Source: Acidobacteriota bacterium (GTDB lineage Bacteria; Acidobacteriota; UBA6911). From it: a stretch of DNA of 46,307 nucleotides. Below, piece by piece: positions 32,678-41,510 of the stretch. A model generated the notes under the pieces. The model was given only the letters and a program-made list of their open reading frames with translations, made no database searches and was not told the origin of the DNA. Made by a program: the position numbers and the translations under genes. Each line of letters begins with the position of its first letter. Position 1 is the first letter of the stretch. The stretch is taken from positions 1 through 46,307 of the forward strand of contig JAFGIY010000074.1 of the NCBI GenBank assembly GCA_016929335.1, read 5' to 3'.

Positions 32678-33787
32678 ATGGGCATTTGGGATAAAGTGCG
32701 CGGCGAATTCATCGACATCGTGCAATGGATTGACGACACCAACGACACAATGGTTTATCGCTTCGAACGATACAACAATCAGATCAAATACGGCGCGCAG
32801 CTGACCGTCCGCGAGGGCCAGACAGCCGTATTCGTGAATGAAGGCAGAATCGCCGATGTCTTTCAACCCGGGATGGTTACCCTGGAAACCAAGAACCTGC
32901 CTGTTCTCTCAACGCTTCAGGGATGGAAGTACGGCCTCAACAGCCCCTTCATGGCCGAAGTCTATTTCTGCTCCATGCGCCAGTTCACTGATCTTAAATG
33001 GGGGACCATGAATCCGATCATGATGCGGGATGCGGAATTCGGACCTGTCCGCCTGCGCGCTTTCGGCACTTATGTCGTGCAAGTCAGCGACCCGCCGGTC
33101 CTGATCCGGCAGATTGTCGGAACCGACGGCCATTTCACGGTCGAAGAAATTGTGAATCAGCTCCGCAACCTGATCGTTTCGCGATTTGCCGAAATCTCAA
33201 GCCAAAGCAAGATACCTGTCCTTGACATGGCTGCCAATTACGGAGAGCTCGGTGACTTCCTGACGAAAAGGATCGCTCCCGAATTTCAAAGCTATGGTTT
33301 GCAGCTGACAAAGCTTCTTGTGGAAAACATCTCACTGCCTCCGGCGGTGGAAGAAGCGCTGGATAAGAGAACCAGCATGGGCGTAGTCGGAAACCTTGCC
33401 GCCTACACTCAATTCAACATTGCGAATTCAATCCCCGACGCCGCCAAGAATCCCGGCGGCCTGGCAGCAGCCGGAGCCGGAATCGGCATGGGAATGGCAA
33501 TGGCACAGCCCATTGGACAGGCTTTGGCAGGACAGCAGCCCGCCGCGGCTTCGCCCGGGACCCCGCCGCCAATCCCCGGAGCCGCGACCTATTTCGCGGC
33601 GATCGAGGGGAAGCAAACGGGACCGTTTGATATGCAGACGCTTGCTTCTCAGGCTGCATCAGGAAGGCTGACGCAACAGACGCTTGTCTGGACTCAGGGG
33701 ATGACACAATGGACGCCGGCCGGACAGATCCCGGCGCTGGCAGGCATCTTTGCGAGCATCCCGCCGCCGCTGCCGCCGAGCGCGTGA
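32678..33787 (+). CDS. SPFH-domain protein with C-terminal GYF domain (YdjI-like)
   Basis: The 369-residue protein contains an SPFH/band 7 domain (about 25-225), with EGQTAVFVNEGRIADVFQPG near the start and a VEEIVNQLRNLIVSRFAEI helix later. A flexible Gly/Ala/Pro-rich linker covers about 250-305. A GYF_2 domain (about 307-360) has YFAAIEGKQTGPFDMQTL and ends in VWTQGMTQWTPAG. B. subtilis YdjI has the same SPFH type and localises PspA at stressed membranes. The next gene encodes a YdjG-like zinc-ribbon protein. The AAAAAGGAG site lies before the ATG. A membrane-associated scaffold role is likely; no PspA gene is present here. Confidence 0.85.
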   Translation: MGIWDKVRGEFIDIVQWIDDTNDTMVYRFERYNNQIKYGAQLTVREGQTAVFVNEGRIADVFQPGMVTLETKNLPVLSTLQGWKYGLNSPFMAEVYFCSMRQFTDLKWGTMNPIMMRDAEFGPVRLRAFGTYVVQVSDPPVLIRQIVGTDGHFTVEEIVNQLRNLIVSRFAEISSQSKIPVLDMAANYGELGDFLTKRIAPEFQSYGLQLTKLLVENISLPPAVEEALDKRTSMGVVGNLAAYTQFNIANSIPDAAKNPGGLAAAGAGIGMGMAMAQPIGQALAGQQPAAASPGTPPPIPGAATYFAAIEGKQTGPFDMQTLASQAASGRLTQQTLVWTQGMTQWTPAGQIPALAGIFASIPPPLPPSA

Positions 33788-33829
33788 GCCGGCCGGCCTT
33801 TTTCATATTCGCATGCATTGAGTCGTTGA

Positions 33830-34942
33830 ATGGAAAATCTCAAGGAAATCGAGAAATCGGCAGGAGTGCAACAGCATACATGCAGCCGGTGCGGAGCGAA
33901 GACAAATTTTGCTCCCGGCACTTCGGCGCTCAAATGCCCGTATTGCGGCTTCGAGACTTTGATCCCGCGATCTGAGGAAAGCGTCGGTGAGCTCGATTAC
34001 AGAGAATTCCTGGAAAAGGTCGGGAATGAAAAGGAATCTTCCGAAGCACAGAGGATCCACTGCGAAAAGTGCGGGGCTGAAACCACTATGCCTGCGGAAT
34101 CCGCCGCAGGCATCTGCCCTTTCTGCGGGGCAAATATGGTTTTTTCAGGAAGCGTTTCGCGCCTTATCAAACCGGAATCGCTGCTGCCGTTCAAGATCGG
34201 CAGGAAAGAGGCTTTTGTTTCTTTTCGCCGCTGGATTAAAGGTCTTTGGTTTGCCCCCGGCAAGCTCAAACAATATGCGCGGTCGGACAGCAAACTCGCC
34301 GGTGTTTACCTTCCATATTGGACTTACGACAGCGCCGCAACCACGAACTACCAGGGGGAGCGCGGCGATTACTATTACACAACCGAAGCCTATACCGCGA
34401 TGGTCAACGGTCGCTCCGTCCGGCGCACGCGCCAGGTGAGACATACCCGATGGCGCCCTGCGAGCGGGACGGTCCACAACAGCTTCGACGATATTCTGAT
34501 TCTCGCCAGCAAATCATTGCCCGCAAAACATATCGAAGAACTGGCGCCGTGGGATCTGAATAACCTTGTTCCCTATGCGGATGAATATCTCAGCGGATTC
34601 CGGGCTGAGAGCTATCAGGTCTCTCTGCCGGAAGGCTTTGAATCAGCCAAAAGCGTGATGTCAGCGGCCATACAAAACAGCATCCGGCAGGATATCGGCG
34701 GTGATGAGCAGCGGATTCATTCCGCTCAGACCCGGTATAGCGGCATTACGTTCAAGCACATCCTGTTGCCTTTGTGGCTCTCCGCATATCGTTTTCACGA
34801 GAAAGTCTACCGCATAGTCATCAATGCACGCACAGGAGAAGTACAGGGCGACCGCCCATACAGCGCCTGGAAAATCGCCGCGGCGGTTCTGGCTGCGCTC
34901 GCAATAGTCGGCGTCATCATTCTCATCAGCTCTTACAATTAG
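33830..34942 (+). CDS. TFIIB-type zinc-ribbon membrane protein (YdjG-like)
   Basis: The 370-residue protein has two zinc ribbons at its N-terminus, with Cys pairs at 18/21 and 36/39, and at 78/81 and 96/99. A long middle domain follows, with LLPFKIGRKEAFVSFRRW and YLPYWTYDSAATTNYQGERG, and a single hydrophobic C-terminal segment (about 346-367) anchors it in the membrane. This arrangement matches proteins annotated as TFIIB-type zinc-ribbon or primosomal-like that neighbour SPFH genes, such as YdjG. It lies 42 bases downstream of the SPFH gene and is probably co-transcribed. Molecular function unknown; zinc binding is inferred from the Cys pattern. Confidence 0.82.
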   Translation: MENLKEIEKSAGVQQHTCSRCGAKTNFAPGTSALKCPYCGFETLIPRSEESVGELDYREFLEKVGNEKESSEAQRIHCEKCGAETTMPAESAAGICPFCGANMVFSGSVSRLIKPESLLPFKIGRKEAFVSFRRWIKGLWFAPGKLKQYARSDSKLAGVYLPYWTYDSAATTNYQGERGDYYYTTEAYTAMVNGRSVRRTRQVRHTRWRPASGTVHNSFDDILILASKSLPAKHIEELAPWDLNNLVPYADEYLSGFRAESYQVSLPEGFESAKSVMSAAIQNSIRQDIGGDEQRIHSAQTRYSGITFKHILLPLWLSAYRFHEKVYRIVINARTGEVQGDRPYSAWKIAAAVLAALAIVGVIILISSYN

Positions 34943-35080
34943 CAGAAAATTTTTCCTCTCATAGGGTTTATGGGCAAAGACTGTTTGGGGTTTGCCTGTC
35001 CTGGCTGAAGAGGCTGTCTCAAATCACGGAACAAATAGAAACGAGATTCCCCTGCAAGCAGGCATGCATCGAATCATGTG

Positions 35081-35102
35081 GGTCGCGGCTGAAGCCGCGA
35101 CC
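35081..35102. repeat. Perfect GC-rich palindrome
   Basis: GGTCGCGGCT and AGCCGCGACC flank a two-base loop, with further flanking pairs (TGTG and CACA). It lies in the 284-base gap between two zinc-ribbon genes, which otherwise holds no visible gene. The core GCGGCTGAAGCCGC is a common intergenic palindrome type; a related one lies near 247-260. Confidence 0.6.
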
Positions 35103-35226
35103 ACATGGAATGCGCATTTTCGCAGCTTTCATGTGGGAATGCTCTTCTCGGCGTTTATTACCCGAAGGCGCCGGCGGCAGAATCCAAATTAAAGCTATTG
35201 CCTGCCTCTTCCGATTTTTAAGGATT

Positions 35227-35994
35227 ATGACCGATGCTCGAATTAAAAGCGGAGTATATAATTGCCCGAATTGCGGCGCTGCGGCTACGCCCGAAAGTGT
35301 CCGCTGTGCATACTGCCATTCAAGCCTGGCAACCATCGTCTGTTCCAAATGCTTCGGCGCGATTTTCACGGGGATGAAACATTGCCCCTGGTGCGGGGGA
35401 AATGCGGCGGAGGGCAAGCCCGTCGAACGTGCAAAAGGCAAATGCCCGCGCTGCAATGAAACCTTCCTGCTTGTCCAAATCAAAAATAGGAATCTTGAAG
35501 AGTGCCCTGCTTGCGGAGGCCTGTGGATTGACAATGAAACGCTGCAGGAAATCTGTACAAATCAGGAACAACAGCAGGCAGTCATGGGTTTTTCCCCGGA
35601 ACCGGCATCTGCCGCCGGTTCTCCCGTTGTCCTGCACAAACGGACGTATATCCCCTGCCCTCGCTGCAACAAGCTGATGAATCGCCGGCAATTTGCCGGC
35701 TGCTCCGGCGTAATCGTGGACTGGTGCAAGGCACATGGAACATGGTTTGATCGTAATGAACTCCGACAGATCGTTCAATTCATTCTGGACGGCGGACTTG
35801 GAAGAGCTCGGGAAAGAGAAAAGGCAAAACTTGAAGAAGCCCGACAAAGCCTGCGGGAGGAGAGGCGCAATCTGGAAATGCTTGCCCGTCTTGGAGGCAG
35901 CGCCAATCTTGACACCGCTGAAGAGGAAAAGTTTAATGTTGATTTATTCAACATCCTGGGCGGCATCTGGCGTTCGCTGAAAAATGGAGAATAA
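35227..35994 (+). CDS. Multi-zinc-ribbon (zf-TFIIB) protein with C-terminal coiled coil
   Basis: From ATG 35227 the product is 255 residues. It holds a chain of CxxC knuckles: C13/C16, C27/C30, C39/C42, C53/C56, C73/C76, C93/C96 and C144/C147, with later Cys at 159 and 167. The segments LEECPACGGLWIDNETLQEI and WCKAHGTWFDRNELRQI are the zf-TFIIB family signature, present twice. A charged helix from about 193 to 220 (ARER...EEARQSLREERR) looks like a coiled coil. No membrane segment. Third gene of the SPFH and zinc-ribbon set. An upstream extension of the frame is rejected because it crosses a palindrome and lacks a ribosome site. Confidence 0.82.
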   Translation: MTDARIKSGVYNCPNCGAAATPESVRCAYCHSSLATIVCSKCFGAIFTGMKHCPWCGGNAAEGKPVERAKGKCPRCNETFLLVQIKNRNLEECPACGGLWIDNETLQEICTNQEQQQAVMGFSPEPASAAGSPVVLHKRTYIPCPRCNKLMNRRQFAGCSGVIVDWCKAHGTWFDRNELRQIVQFILDGGLGRAREREKAKLEEARQSLREERRNLEMLARLGGSANLDTAEEEKFNVDLFNILGGIWRSLKNGE

Positions 35995-36012
35995 GGCCCG
36001 TTTGGAGTTTCT

Positions 36013-37071
36013 TCAGCGGACAACGTGCGGGTCTGTCATAGCAAGTTTCAGGATATCCGATTCACCATATCCCGATGCGGCGTATCTTCTTCCCAGTTCA
36101 TTATTCGCCAGGTCCTGTGCGTGATGCGCTTTAATGCTTGAATCCTCCTTGCCTCCTTCATCTGACGAAACCTCGTGCGCATCAGTAACCCTTTTAGCAA
36201 AATCCGGCCCGTATTCCTTTGCGAGAAGATAGCTCCATAAAATGTGCCGATAGGCATGTTCCGGAACTTTCGGATTCTGCGTATAGGCGCTTGCAGCCTC
36301 ATTCGATGCCTTCGACCTGATTCTTAAAAGCTGTGGCGCCCGGAAAGGGTTATTGGAAATAATTCCTATGTCGGCCTGTGTCAGCACCTGGTTTTTGGCT
36401 AATATCTTTCTGCCTATGACTTCGAGATCACCGCGATCCGCGACAAGATGATACGCATCTCCCTTTTTTACAATCCGTAGATCGACAGCATAGGAGTTGC
36501 CCCTTACCTTCAGTATCTCTTTCGCCGACAGCTGGACCGGAATTGCCGTTTTGGCTTCTTCCGTAAATTTCTTCATCTCTGCGGCGAAATTTCTTATCTG
36601 CATTTTGATGCCTGAGAAACCTGTCATATCCAACCGGAACCGGGCGGTCGCAATGCCTTCCTGCAATTCTTCCGGAGAATCCTCATAGGCAGGAGAAGCA
36701 CTTTTGGATATGTACTCCTGAGTAACACGCAGTCCTTTAACATGAATGACAAAGAGTCCGCTGAAAAATTCTTCAGCCTCCAGCACCAGGGTTTCTGCCT
36801 TCACTTTCGCCCTCAATATTCTTTGGGAAGCGTCGCGCGGCTTGATTCTGGCAGTCATGCCGAAATCCTTCCATACAAGCGTATTGGGAAAGATAAACCC
36901 GGCATCGCGGAACGATGGATCACTGAGCACAAGGTTTGGGCTTTGCAGCCGCGCAACCGTGTAATTCATAGCCTTGGCGGACAGCCAATTCAGAAACGGA
37001 TGGAAGGCCAGATAGCCGATGCCGCAGAGCACCGCAAGAAATATCAGAAACCTGATGAAGGATTTAAGCAT
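36013..37071 (-). CDS. Membrane-anchored protein with DUF6973-like C-terminal domain
   Basis: From ATG 37071, six bases after AAGGAG, the product is 352 residues. One N-terminal membrane segment (about 3-22) is followed by a beta-rich region of the AsmA/LptC-like kind, given its repeated strand-like stretches and lack of cysteines; that resemblance is weak. The last 86 residues (from about 267) contain EHAYRHILWSYLLAKEYG, TDAHE and later DLANNELGRR. This histidine/asparagine pattern recurs in DUF6973-like domains found in bacterial surface and effector proteins, usually with H, E and N residues conserved. It converges on the zinc-ribbon set. Function unknown. Confidence 0.65.
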   Translation of the reverse strand: MLKSFIRFLIFLAVLCGIGYLAFHPFLNWLSAKAMNYTVARLQSPNLVLSDPSFRDAGFIFPNTLVWKDFGMTARIKPRDASQRILRAKVKAETLVLEAEEFFSGLFVIHVKGLRVTQEYISKSASPAYEDSPEELQEGIATARFRLDMTGFSGIKMQIRNFAAEMKKFTEEAKTAIPVQLSAKEILKVRGNSYAVDLRIVKKGDAYHLVADRGDLEVIGRKILAKNQVLTQADIGIISNNPFRAPQLLRIRSKASNEAASAYTQNPKVPEHAYRHILWSYLLAKEYGPDFAKRVTDAHEVSSDEGGKEDSSIKAHHAQDLANNELGRRYAASGYGESDILKLAMTDPHVVR

Positions 37072-37254
37072 CCATTCTCCTTGAGCACTGAAAGACCGGA
37101 TCTTTCGCACGCTTTACTTATCGGCAGCGGATTGTCTTTCTCAAAGAAATGGACGCCATAACCGGGGAAGCATGAATGAATTTCCTTCGGTGGCTCCTTG
37201 CTAATCCCAGTGTAGCGCGTCAGACAGATCTTTGCATATCATGAATGTGAATTA

Positions 37255-37361
37255 AGCCACGAATGATCACGAATTTTAGGAGAAGGCATATGGGCGGCAG
37301 CGCTCCGCGCTGCCCATATATCTACCATCCCGGTTCGTGTAATTCGTGTTCATTCGTGGCT
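37255..37361. repeat. 107-bp nested inverted-repeat element
   Basis: The outer arms 37255-37275 and 37341-37361 are 21 bases with one mismatch and contain the CCACGAAT/ATTCGTGG words. Inside is a second hairpin (about 37289-37319) with ATATGGGC-GCAGCGC and GCGCTGCCCATAT arms and one bulged base. It carries no gene and sits directly before the GH43 gene. The size and symmetry suggest a small MITE-like element. Confidence 0.65.
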
Positions 37362-37391
37362 GATCTTTTCTTAGCGCACTCCACAGATAAG

Positions 37392-38942
37392 ATGATATCC
37401 TTGAATGCCATGAAACCGAATCGCATCGCATTTTCTATTCTGCTTCTGCTGGCTGTGGCAAGCCTTCTCAATGGCAAGAATGATGGGATTCTTACCTGGG
37501 GCGATCAGGGAGATGGGACTTACAGGAATCCGATTCTCAAATCGGACTACTCCGATCCCGACATTCTGCGCCACGGCGAAGATTTCTATCTTATTGCCTC
37601 CGATTTCCATTTTGTCGGGATGCAGGTCCTGCATTCGAAAGATCTGGTCAATTGGCGCGTCATTGGACAGATTTTCGATCGTTTGGCGATGGCTGACAAA
37701 TACGACGAAATGAAAGGCTATAGCGAAGGAACCTGGGCGCCATCGCTTCGCTATCACAACGGCGAGTTTTATGTTTTTGTTTGCACTCCATATGACGGGC
37801 TGTTCATGTGGCATGCAAAAGATCCGGCCGGACCATGGTCCGAAACGATAACGGTCAAAGCCGTCGAGAAGTGGGAAGATCCCTGTCCTTTCTGGGACGA
37901 TGACGGGCAAGCCTATCTGGTACACAGCTATCACGGTGCGGGACCGCTCATCCTTCATAAGATGAGTCCGGATGGAACACGGCTGCTGGATGAAGGCAAG
38001 GAGATTTATCGCGGGAAGGTCGCGGAAGGGCCGAAGTTTTATAAACGAAAGGGATTTTATTATATCTCGCTGCCCGAGGGCGGAGTAGCGACCGGATGGC
38101 AGACGGTTTTGCGCGCGAAAAATATCTACGGGCCGTATGAACGCAGGGAAGTATTTCCCGCAGGCAGCCCGCACCAGGGCGGCATGGTCGAACTTGAAAG
38201 CGGCGAAACATGGTTTATAGGATTCAAATCCACGGGCTATCTGGGACGCATCTGCTATCTGAATCCTGTCCGCTGGACCGACGACGATTGGCCTGTATTC
38301 GGCGATAACGGCCAACCTGTGAGCATCTGGAAAAAGCCGAATGTCGGCAAATCCTTTCCGATAGAGCGTCCGCAGACCAGTGATGAATTTCAATCCAAAA
38401 CGCTTTCACCCATCTGGCAATGGAATCACAATCCTGTGCCGGCCGCGTGGTCTTTAACCCGGCGGCGTGGATGGCTTCGCCTTACGGCGCGGCCCGCAAG
38501 TTCCCTAAGCCTGGCACGCAACACTCTCACACAAAAGCTCTGGGACAGCGCGGGACTGATTGACGTGAAAATGGATGTGCGCCGGATGGAGGATGGCCAG
38601 CGTGCAGGTTTTGCGTTTATGAGCGGCAGCGATTTTGGATGGGTCGGGGTCGGGAAGGAAAGCGGCGTGCTCAAAATTTTATGGGAGCAAGGCGAAGGGC
38701 CCGTTCTACGGCAAAGGAACGTATGGCTTCGCGGCATCAACAGCGGAGATACCGGAGGGCTATTCTACAGCCTGGACGGCAAGGAGTATGTCGATACCGG
38801 AGTGTCCTTTCGCATGAGATTCCGCTTCTGGAAGGGATCCCGGATATCCATTTTCAGTTTCGGTCCCAGCGGCGGAGCGGCTGATTTTGACTACGTTCGC
38901 TATAAATACGACGCTACGACTGAGGCGCTGGGGCTGAAGTAG
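37392..38942 (+). CDS. Glycoside hydrolase family 43 enzyme, exported
   Basis: From ATG 37392 the protein is 516 residues; ATG 37410 is an equally plausible start. A signal peptide is present (KPNRIAFSILLLLAVASLL). The GH43 five-bladed propeller spans about 30-340: DGTYRNPILKSDYSDPDILR contains the general-base Asp, WAPSLRYHNGEFYVF and WEDPCPFWDDDGQAYLVH follow, and AEGPKFYKRKGFYYI holds the acid Glu. The last 170 residues form a beta-sandwich of the GH43_C2 kind (FQWQWN-type start, SGSDFGWVGVGKESG). Enzymes of this family release xylose or arabinose from plant polysaccharides. It stands alone; the substrate is inferred only from the family. Confidence 0.92.
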   Translation: MISLNAMKPNRIAFSILLLLAVASLLNGKNDGILTWGDQGDGTYRNPILKSDYSDPDILRHGEDFYLIASDFHFVGMQVLHSKDLVNWRVIGQIFDRLAMADKYDEMKGYSEGTWAPSLRYHNGEFYVFVCTPYDGLFMWHAKDPAGPWSETITVKAVEKWEDPCPFWDDDGQAYLVHSYHGAGPLILHKMSPDGTRLLDEGKEIYRGKVAEGPKFYKRKGFYYISLPEGGVATGWQTVLRAKNIYGPYERREVFPAGSPHQGGMVELESGETWFIGFKSTGYLGRICYLNPVRWTDDDWPVFGDNGQPVSIWKKPNVGKSFPIERPQTSDEFQSKTLSPIWQWNHNPVPAAWSLTRRRGWLRLTARPASSLSLARNTLTQKLWDSAGLIDVKMDVRRMEDGQRAGFAFMSGSDFGWVGVGKESGVLKILWEQGEGPVLRQRNVWLRGINSGDTGGLFYSLDGKEYVDTGVSFRMRFRFWKGSRISIFSFGPSGGAADFDYVRYKYDATTEALGLK

Positions 38943-38981
38943 CTCAAAGTCGGAATATATCAGTCACGCATTACCACGAAT

Positions 38982-40199
38982 TCAGGCTGCCGGATAGATG
39001 CCGGGTTCTTCCAGTCTTTCCAGAATCTCCAATTGTCTCACCGTTCGGTGATACAGCCGGGTATATTCATTCAGGTAGTATTCCGAAGAGTCCGAATTGT
39101 GCCCGAGCGCGGCGCGCGCGGCGTCCTCCGGCATCGGAGGAGGGACATCGCCGTTGCGCAGATATGGAATGCTGTACTCGTTATATTCGGAGATTGCATG
39201 AGGAAGCCATGTCTCGCTGCGGGCAAAGCCGGGCAGCCGCAACGTATTCTCCTGCCCAAACAGAAGGCAGGCGCGCACAAACTCGATCGGCTTGGGAGTG
39301 GAGAATCCAAGCCTCTTTAATTCCGGCGGTAAACTCCACTCGAGGAATGGATTGAAATAGTGCAGAGACAGGTCCAGCAGCTCGGGAGTGGCAATAAAAG
39401 CCTGTGCCTCGAAACCTTCCGCCGGTAAGGAGGCTTCGGCATGTGGAAGGATGATCAGAATCCGTTGTTTGGACCTGGGAGGCATCATTTGACGCAATAT
39501 CATGGGCTCGCGCAGTTTTTCAAGCGGTGGCAGAAGCTCGTCATGAAGCATGTCTGCAAGCTTCATAACGAACTCGACGGACCGGCGGGGATCATGAATT
39601 GCTTCCGCCAGCCCGGATCCGGCCGGATGCGAGCGTGCCTTCTGCTCCCCCTCCCGTAAGGTCAGATAGGGCTCCGCGACAATGCCCCGGGCCACGGCCC
39701 ATGATTTCCAGATTTCTATTGTAACCTTGCGCAGGTTTCTCCGGTTCTTCTGCGCAATTGCCATTGGAAACAGGCGATCGCACCAGAACGGCACATATCG
39801 GACAGCGTCTATGCGCCGCACCGGAACTACGGGAATCGGCGCGGGCCTGCCGGCGAGCAGGAACATGCTGCGCCGCTCCTGCGACCCCATATAGGAATCG
39901 GCCCGCGGAAATCTGTCCAGTCCGCGGAGATCATAGAGCATCATATGGGTAAGCGCAGGATTGATGCGCCGCAGCACACATACTCTTCGATAGAGAGAAA
40001 GCAGTTCCGCTGCATCACCGGTCTCCGGGTCCGGAGTGCGCGTGATTATGGACAAATCTATATCGCTCCGTCCAAATGCAATCTCTCCCCTTCCCACGCC
40101 TCGATTTGCATATACGCTTTCGACGATTTCGTGCCGGCACAGAGCCAATCCCATTATTCTGGCCGCCAGCCTGTAAACACGCACAGCCCAGTCACTCAT
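38982..40199 (-). CDS. Nucleotidyltransferase-fold protein
   Basis: From ATG 40199, five bases after GGAG, the product is 405 residues. The catalytic core of a DNA polymerase beta-type nucleotidyltransferase is recognisable near residues 33-51: RGVGRGEIAFGRSDIDLSI, where G-x-G replaces the usual G-S and DxD supplies the metal ligands. The remaining 350 residues, mostly helical, have no familiar motif. Substrate unknown; relatives transfer nucleotides to antibiotics, proteins or RNA. A longer frame from 40292 lacks a ribosome site. It is divergent from the methyltransferase gene at 40377, and the intervening gap is 177 bp. Confidence 0.7.
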   Translation of the reverse strand: MSDWAVRVYRLAARIMGLALCRHEIVESVYANRGVGRGEIAFGRSDIDLSIITRTPDPETGDAAELLSLYRRVCVLRRINPALTHMMLYDLRGLDRFPRADSYMGSQERRSMFLLAGRPAPIPVVPVRRIDAVRYVPFWCDRLFPMAIAQKNRRNLRKVTIEIWKSWAVARGIVAEPYLTLREGEQKARSHPAGSGLAEAIHDPRRSVEFVMKLADMLHDELLPPLEKLREPMILRQMMPPRSKQRILIILPHAEASLPAEGFEAQAFIATPELLDLSLHYFNPFLEWSLPPELKRLGFSTPKPIEFVRACLLFGQENTLRLPGFARSETWLPHAISEYNEYSIPYLRNGDVPPPMPEDAARAALGHNSDSSEYYLNEYTRLYHRTVRQLEILERLEEPGIYPAA

Positions 40200-40376
40200 G
40201 GAGGCTCCATTCTGATCGCCGGGAATGACCCTACAGGCTTCTTCCCAGGCATTTCTATTTGGTTGGCATAGTATATTGGCATTCAATCTCAATCAAGCTC
40301 ACGCTTGACAGTAAACCGGATGAATGCCCATCCGTCATTATGGGCAAAACACAATATCGAGTATAATGCCCATTCC

Positions 40377-41390
40377 ATGGCTGCCCGGAGCCGTAATTTT
40401 CAGAGCTTGAGAGAATACAGGTTATCTGCGGTGAAAAATTTTCGTGCCCGATTGTTGCCGCTGATTGACATACTGACCTTTCCCTTCGTGTATCCTGCCG
40501 CATGGTTGCTGAAAACCATCCGTCGCGTAGGCGTGGGCAGGCTGCCGCTCTGCAAAAAAGTATTTATGAACGTTGGCGTCTTCCCAATTCGCAACCATTA
40601 CTACGAACCTCAATTCGACTATCGAAACCTGAAGCAGCCTTTATCCCAGGAACGTATTCTTCCGGGCATCGACTGGAATGTCCCGGGACAGCTCAAAATG
40701 CTCGCTGAATTGTCTTTCTCTCACGAGCTTGCAGAACTTCAGCAGGAGAAGGCAGGTTTATTCGGTTATGATCCGGCAAATCTTTTGTTCGGGCCGGGAG
40801 ACGCCGAATATTGGTACCAGCTGATCCGGCGGATTAAGCCGCGAAGGTTATTTGAAATCGGCGGCGGGAACTCGACTGTGCTGGCAAAGAGGGCACTGCA
40901 AAAAAACTGCCGGGAAAATTCCAATTACGAATGCAGCCACATTTGCATAGAACCCTATGAAAGGCCCTGGCTCGAAAGCACAGGAGTGACGATAATCAGG
41001 CAAAAGGTGGAGGATTTGGGCTCGGGATTCTTTGCCGAACTGCAGGCAGACGATATACTGTTCATTGATTCATCTCATATCATAAGGCCTCAGGGAGACG
41101 TGCTTTTCGAATATCTTGAATTGCTTCCGATCCTGAAAAAGGGTGTTATCGTTCACACCCATGACAATTACTCGCCCAGAAATTATCCGGAGCAGTCGCT
41201 GGTGAAGAATTGTGTTTTCTGGAACGAGCAGTTCCTGATTGAAGCGTTCCTGTCGCACAACAGCTGCTGGGAAATTCTGGGTGCACTCAATTACCTGCAC
41301 CACAACCATTACGATAAGCTAAAGAGCATCGCGCCGTTTTTAACGCCGGGCAGAGAGCCCTGCTCCCTCTACATCCGGCGCATTAAATAA
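40377..41390 (+). CDS. Class I SAM-dependent methyltransferase
   Basis: From ATG 40377 the product is 337 residues. The methyltransferase core covers about 155-330: LFEIGGGNSTVLAKRAL (158-174) is the SAM-binding glycine motif, CIEPYERPWLES follows as the acidic loop, and QADDILFIDSSHI is the strand 4 region. Residues 30-50 form a hydrophobic segment (DILTFPFVYPAAWLL), which could associate with the membrane. The family is of the Methyltransf_24 kind. The start is unsure because no ribosome site precedes it; the frame is open to 40305. Methyl acceptor unknown; sugar or peptide-like acceptors are possible. Confidence 0.8.
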   Translation: MAARSRNFQSLREYRLSAVKNFRARLLPLIDILTFPFVYPAAWLLKTIRRVGVGRLPLCKKVFMNVGVFPIRNHYYEPQFDYRNLKQPLSQERILPGIDWNVPGQLKMLAELSFSHELAELQQEKAGLFGYDPANLLFGPGDAEYWYQLIRRIKPRRLFEIGGGNSTVLAKRALQKNCRENSNYECSHICIEPYERPWLESTGVTIIRQKVEDLGSGFFAELQADDILFIDSSHIIRPQGDVLFEYLELLPILKKGVIVHTHDNYSPRNYPEQSLVKNCVFWNEQFLIEAFLSHNSCWEILGALNYLHHNHYDKLKSIAPFLTPGREPCSLYIRRIK

Positions 41391-41510
41391 AGCCTGCGGC
41401 AGATAAAAAGAGACCGCGGAAACCTTCCTCCACGGAAATCGCGCAGCTGCGTGTTTGATAAAAAAAGCAATTCGTGCAATTCGTGGCACTTTTCTCGGAA
41501 GATAAGCAAA

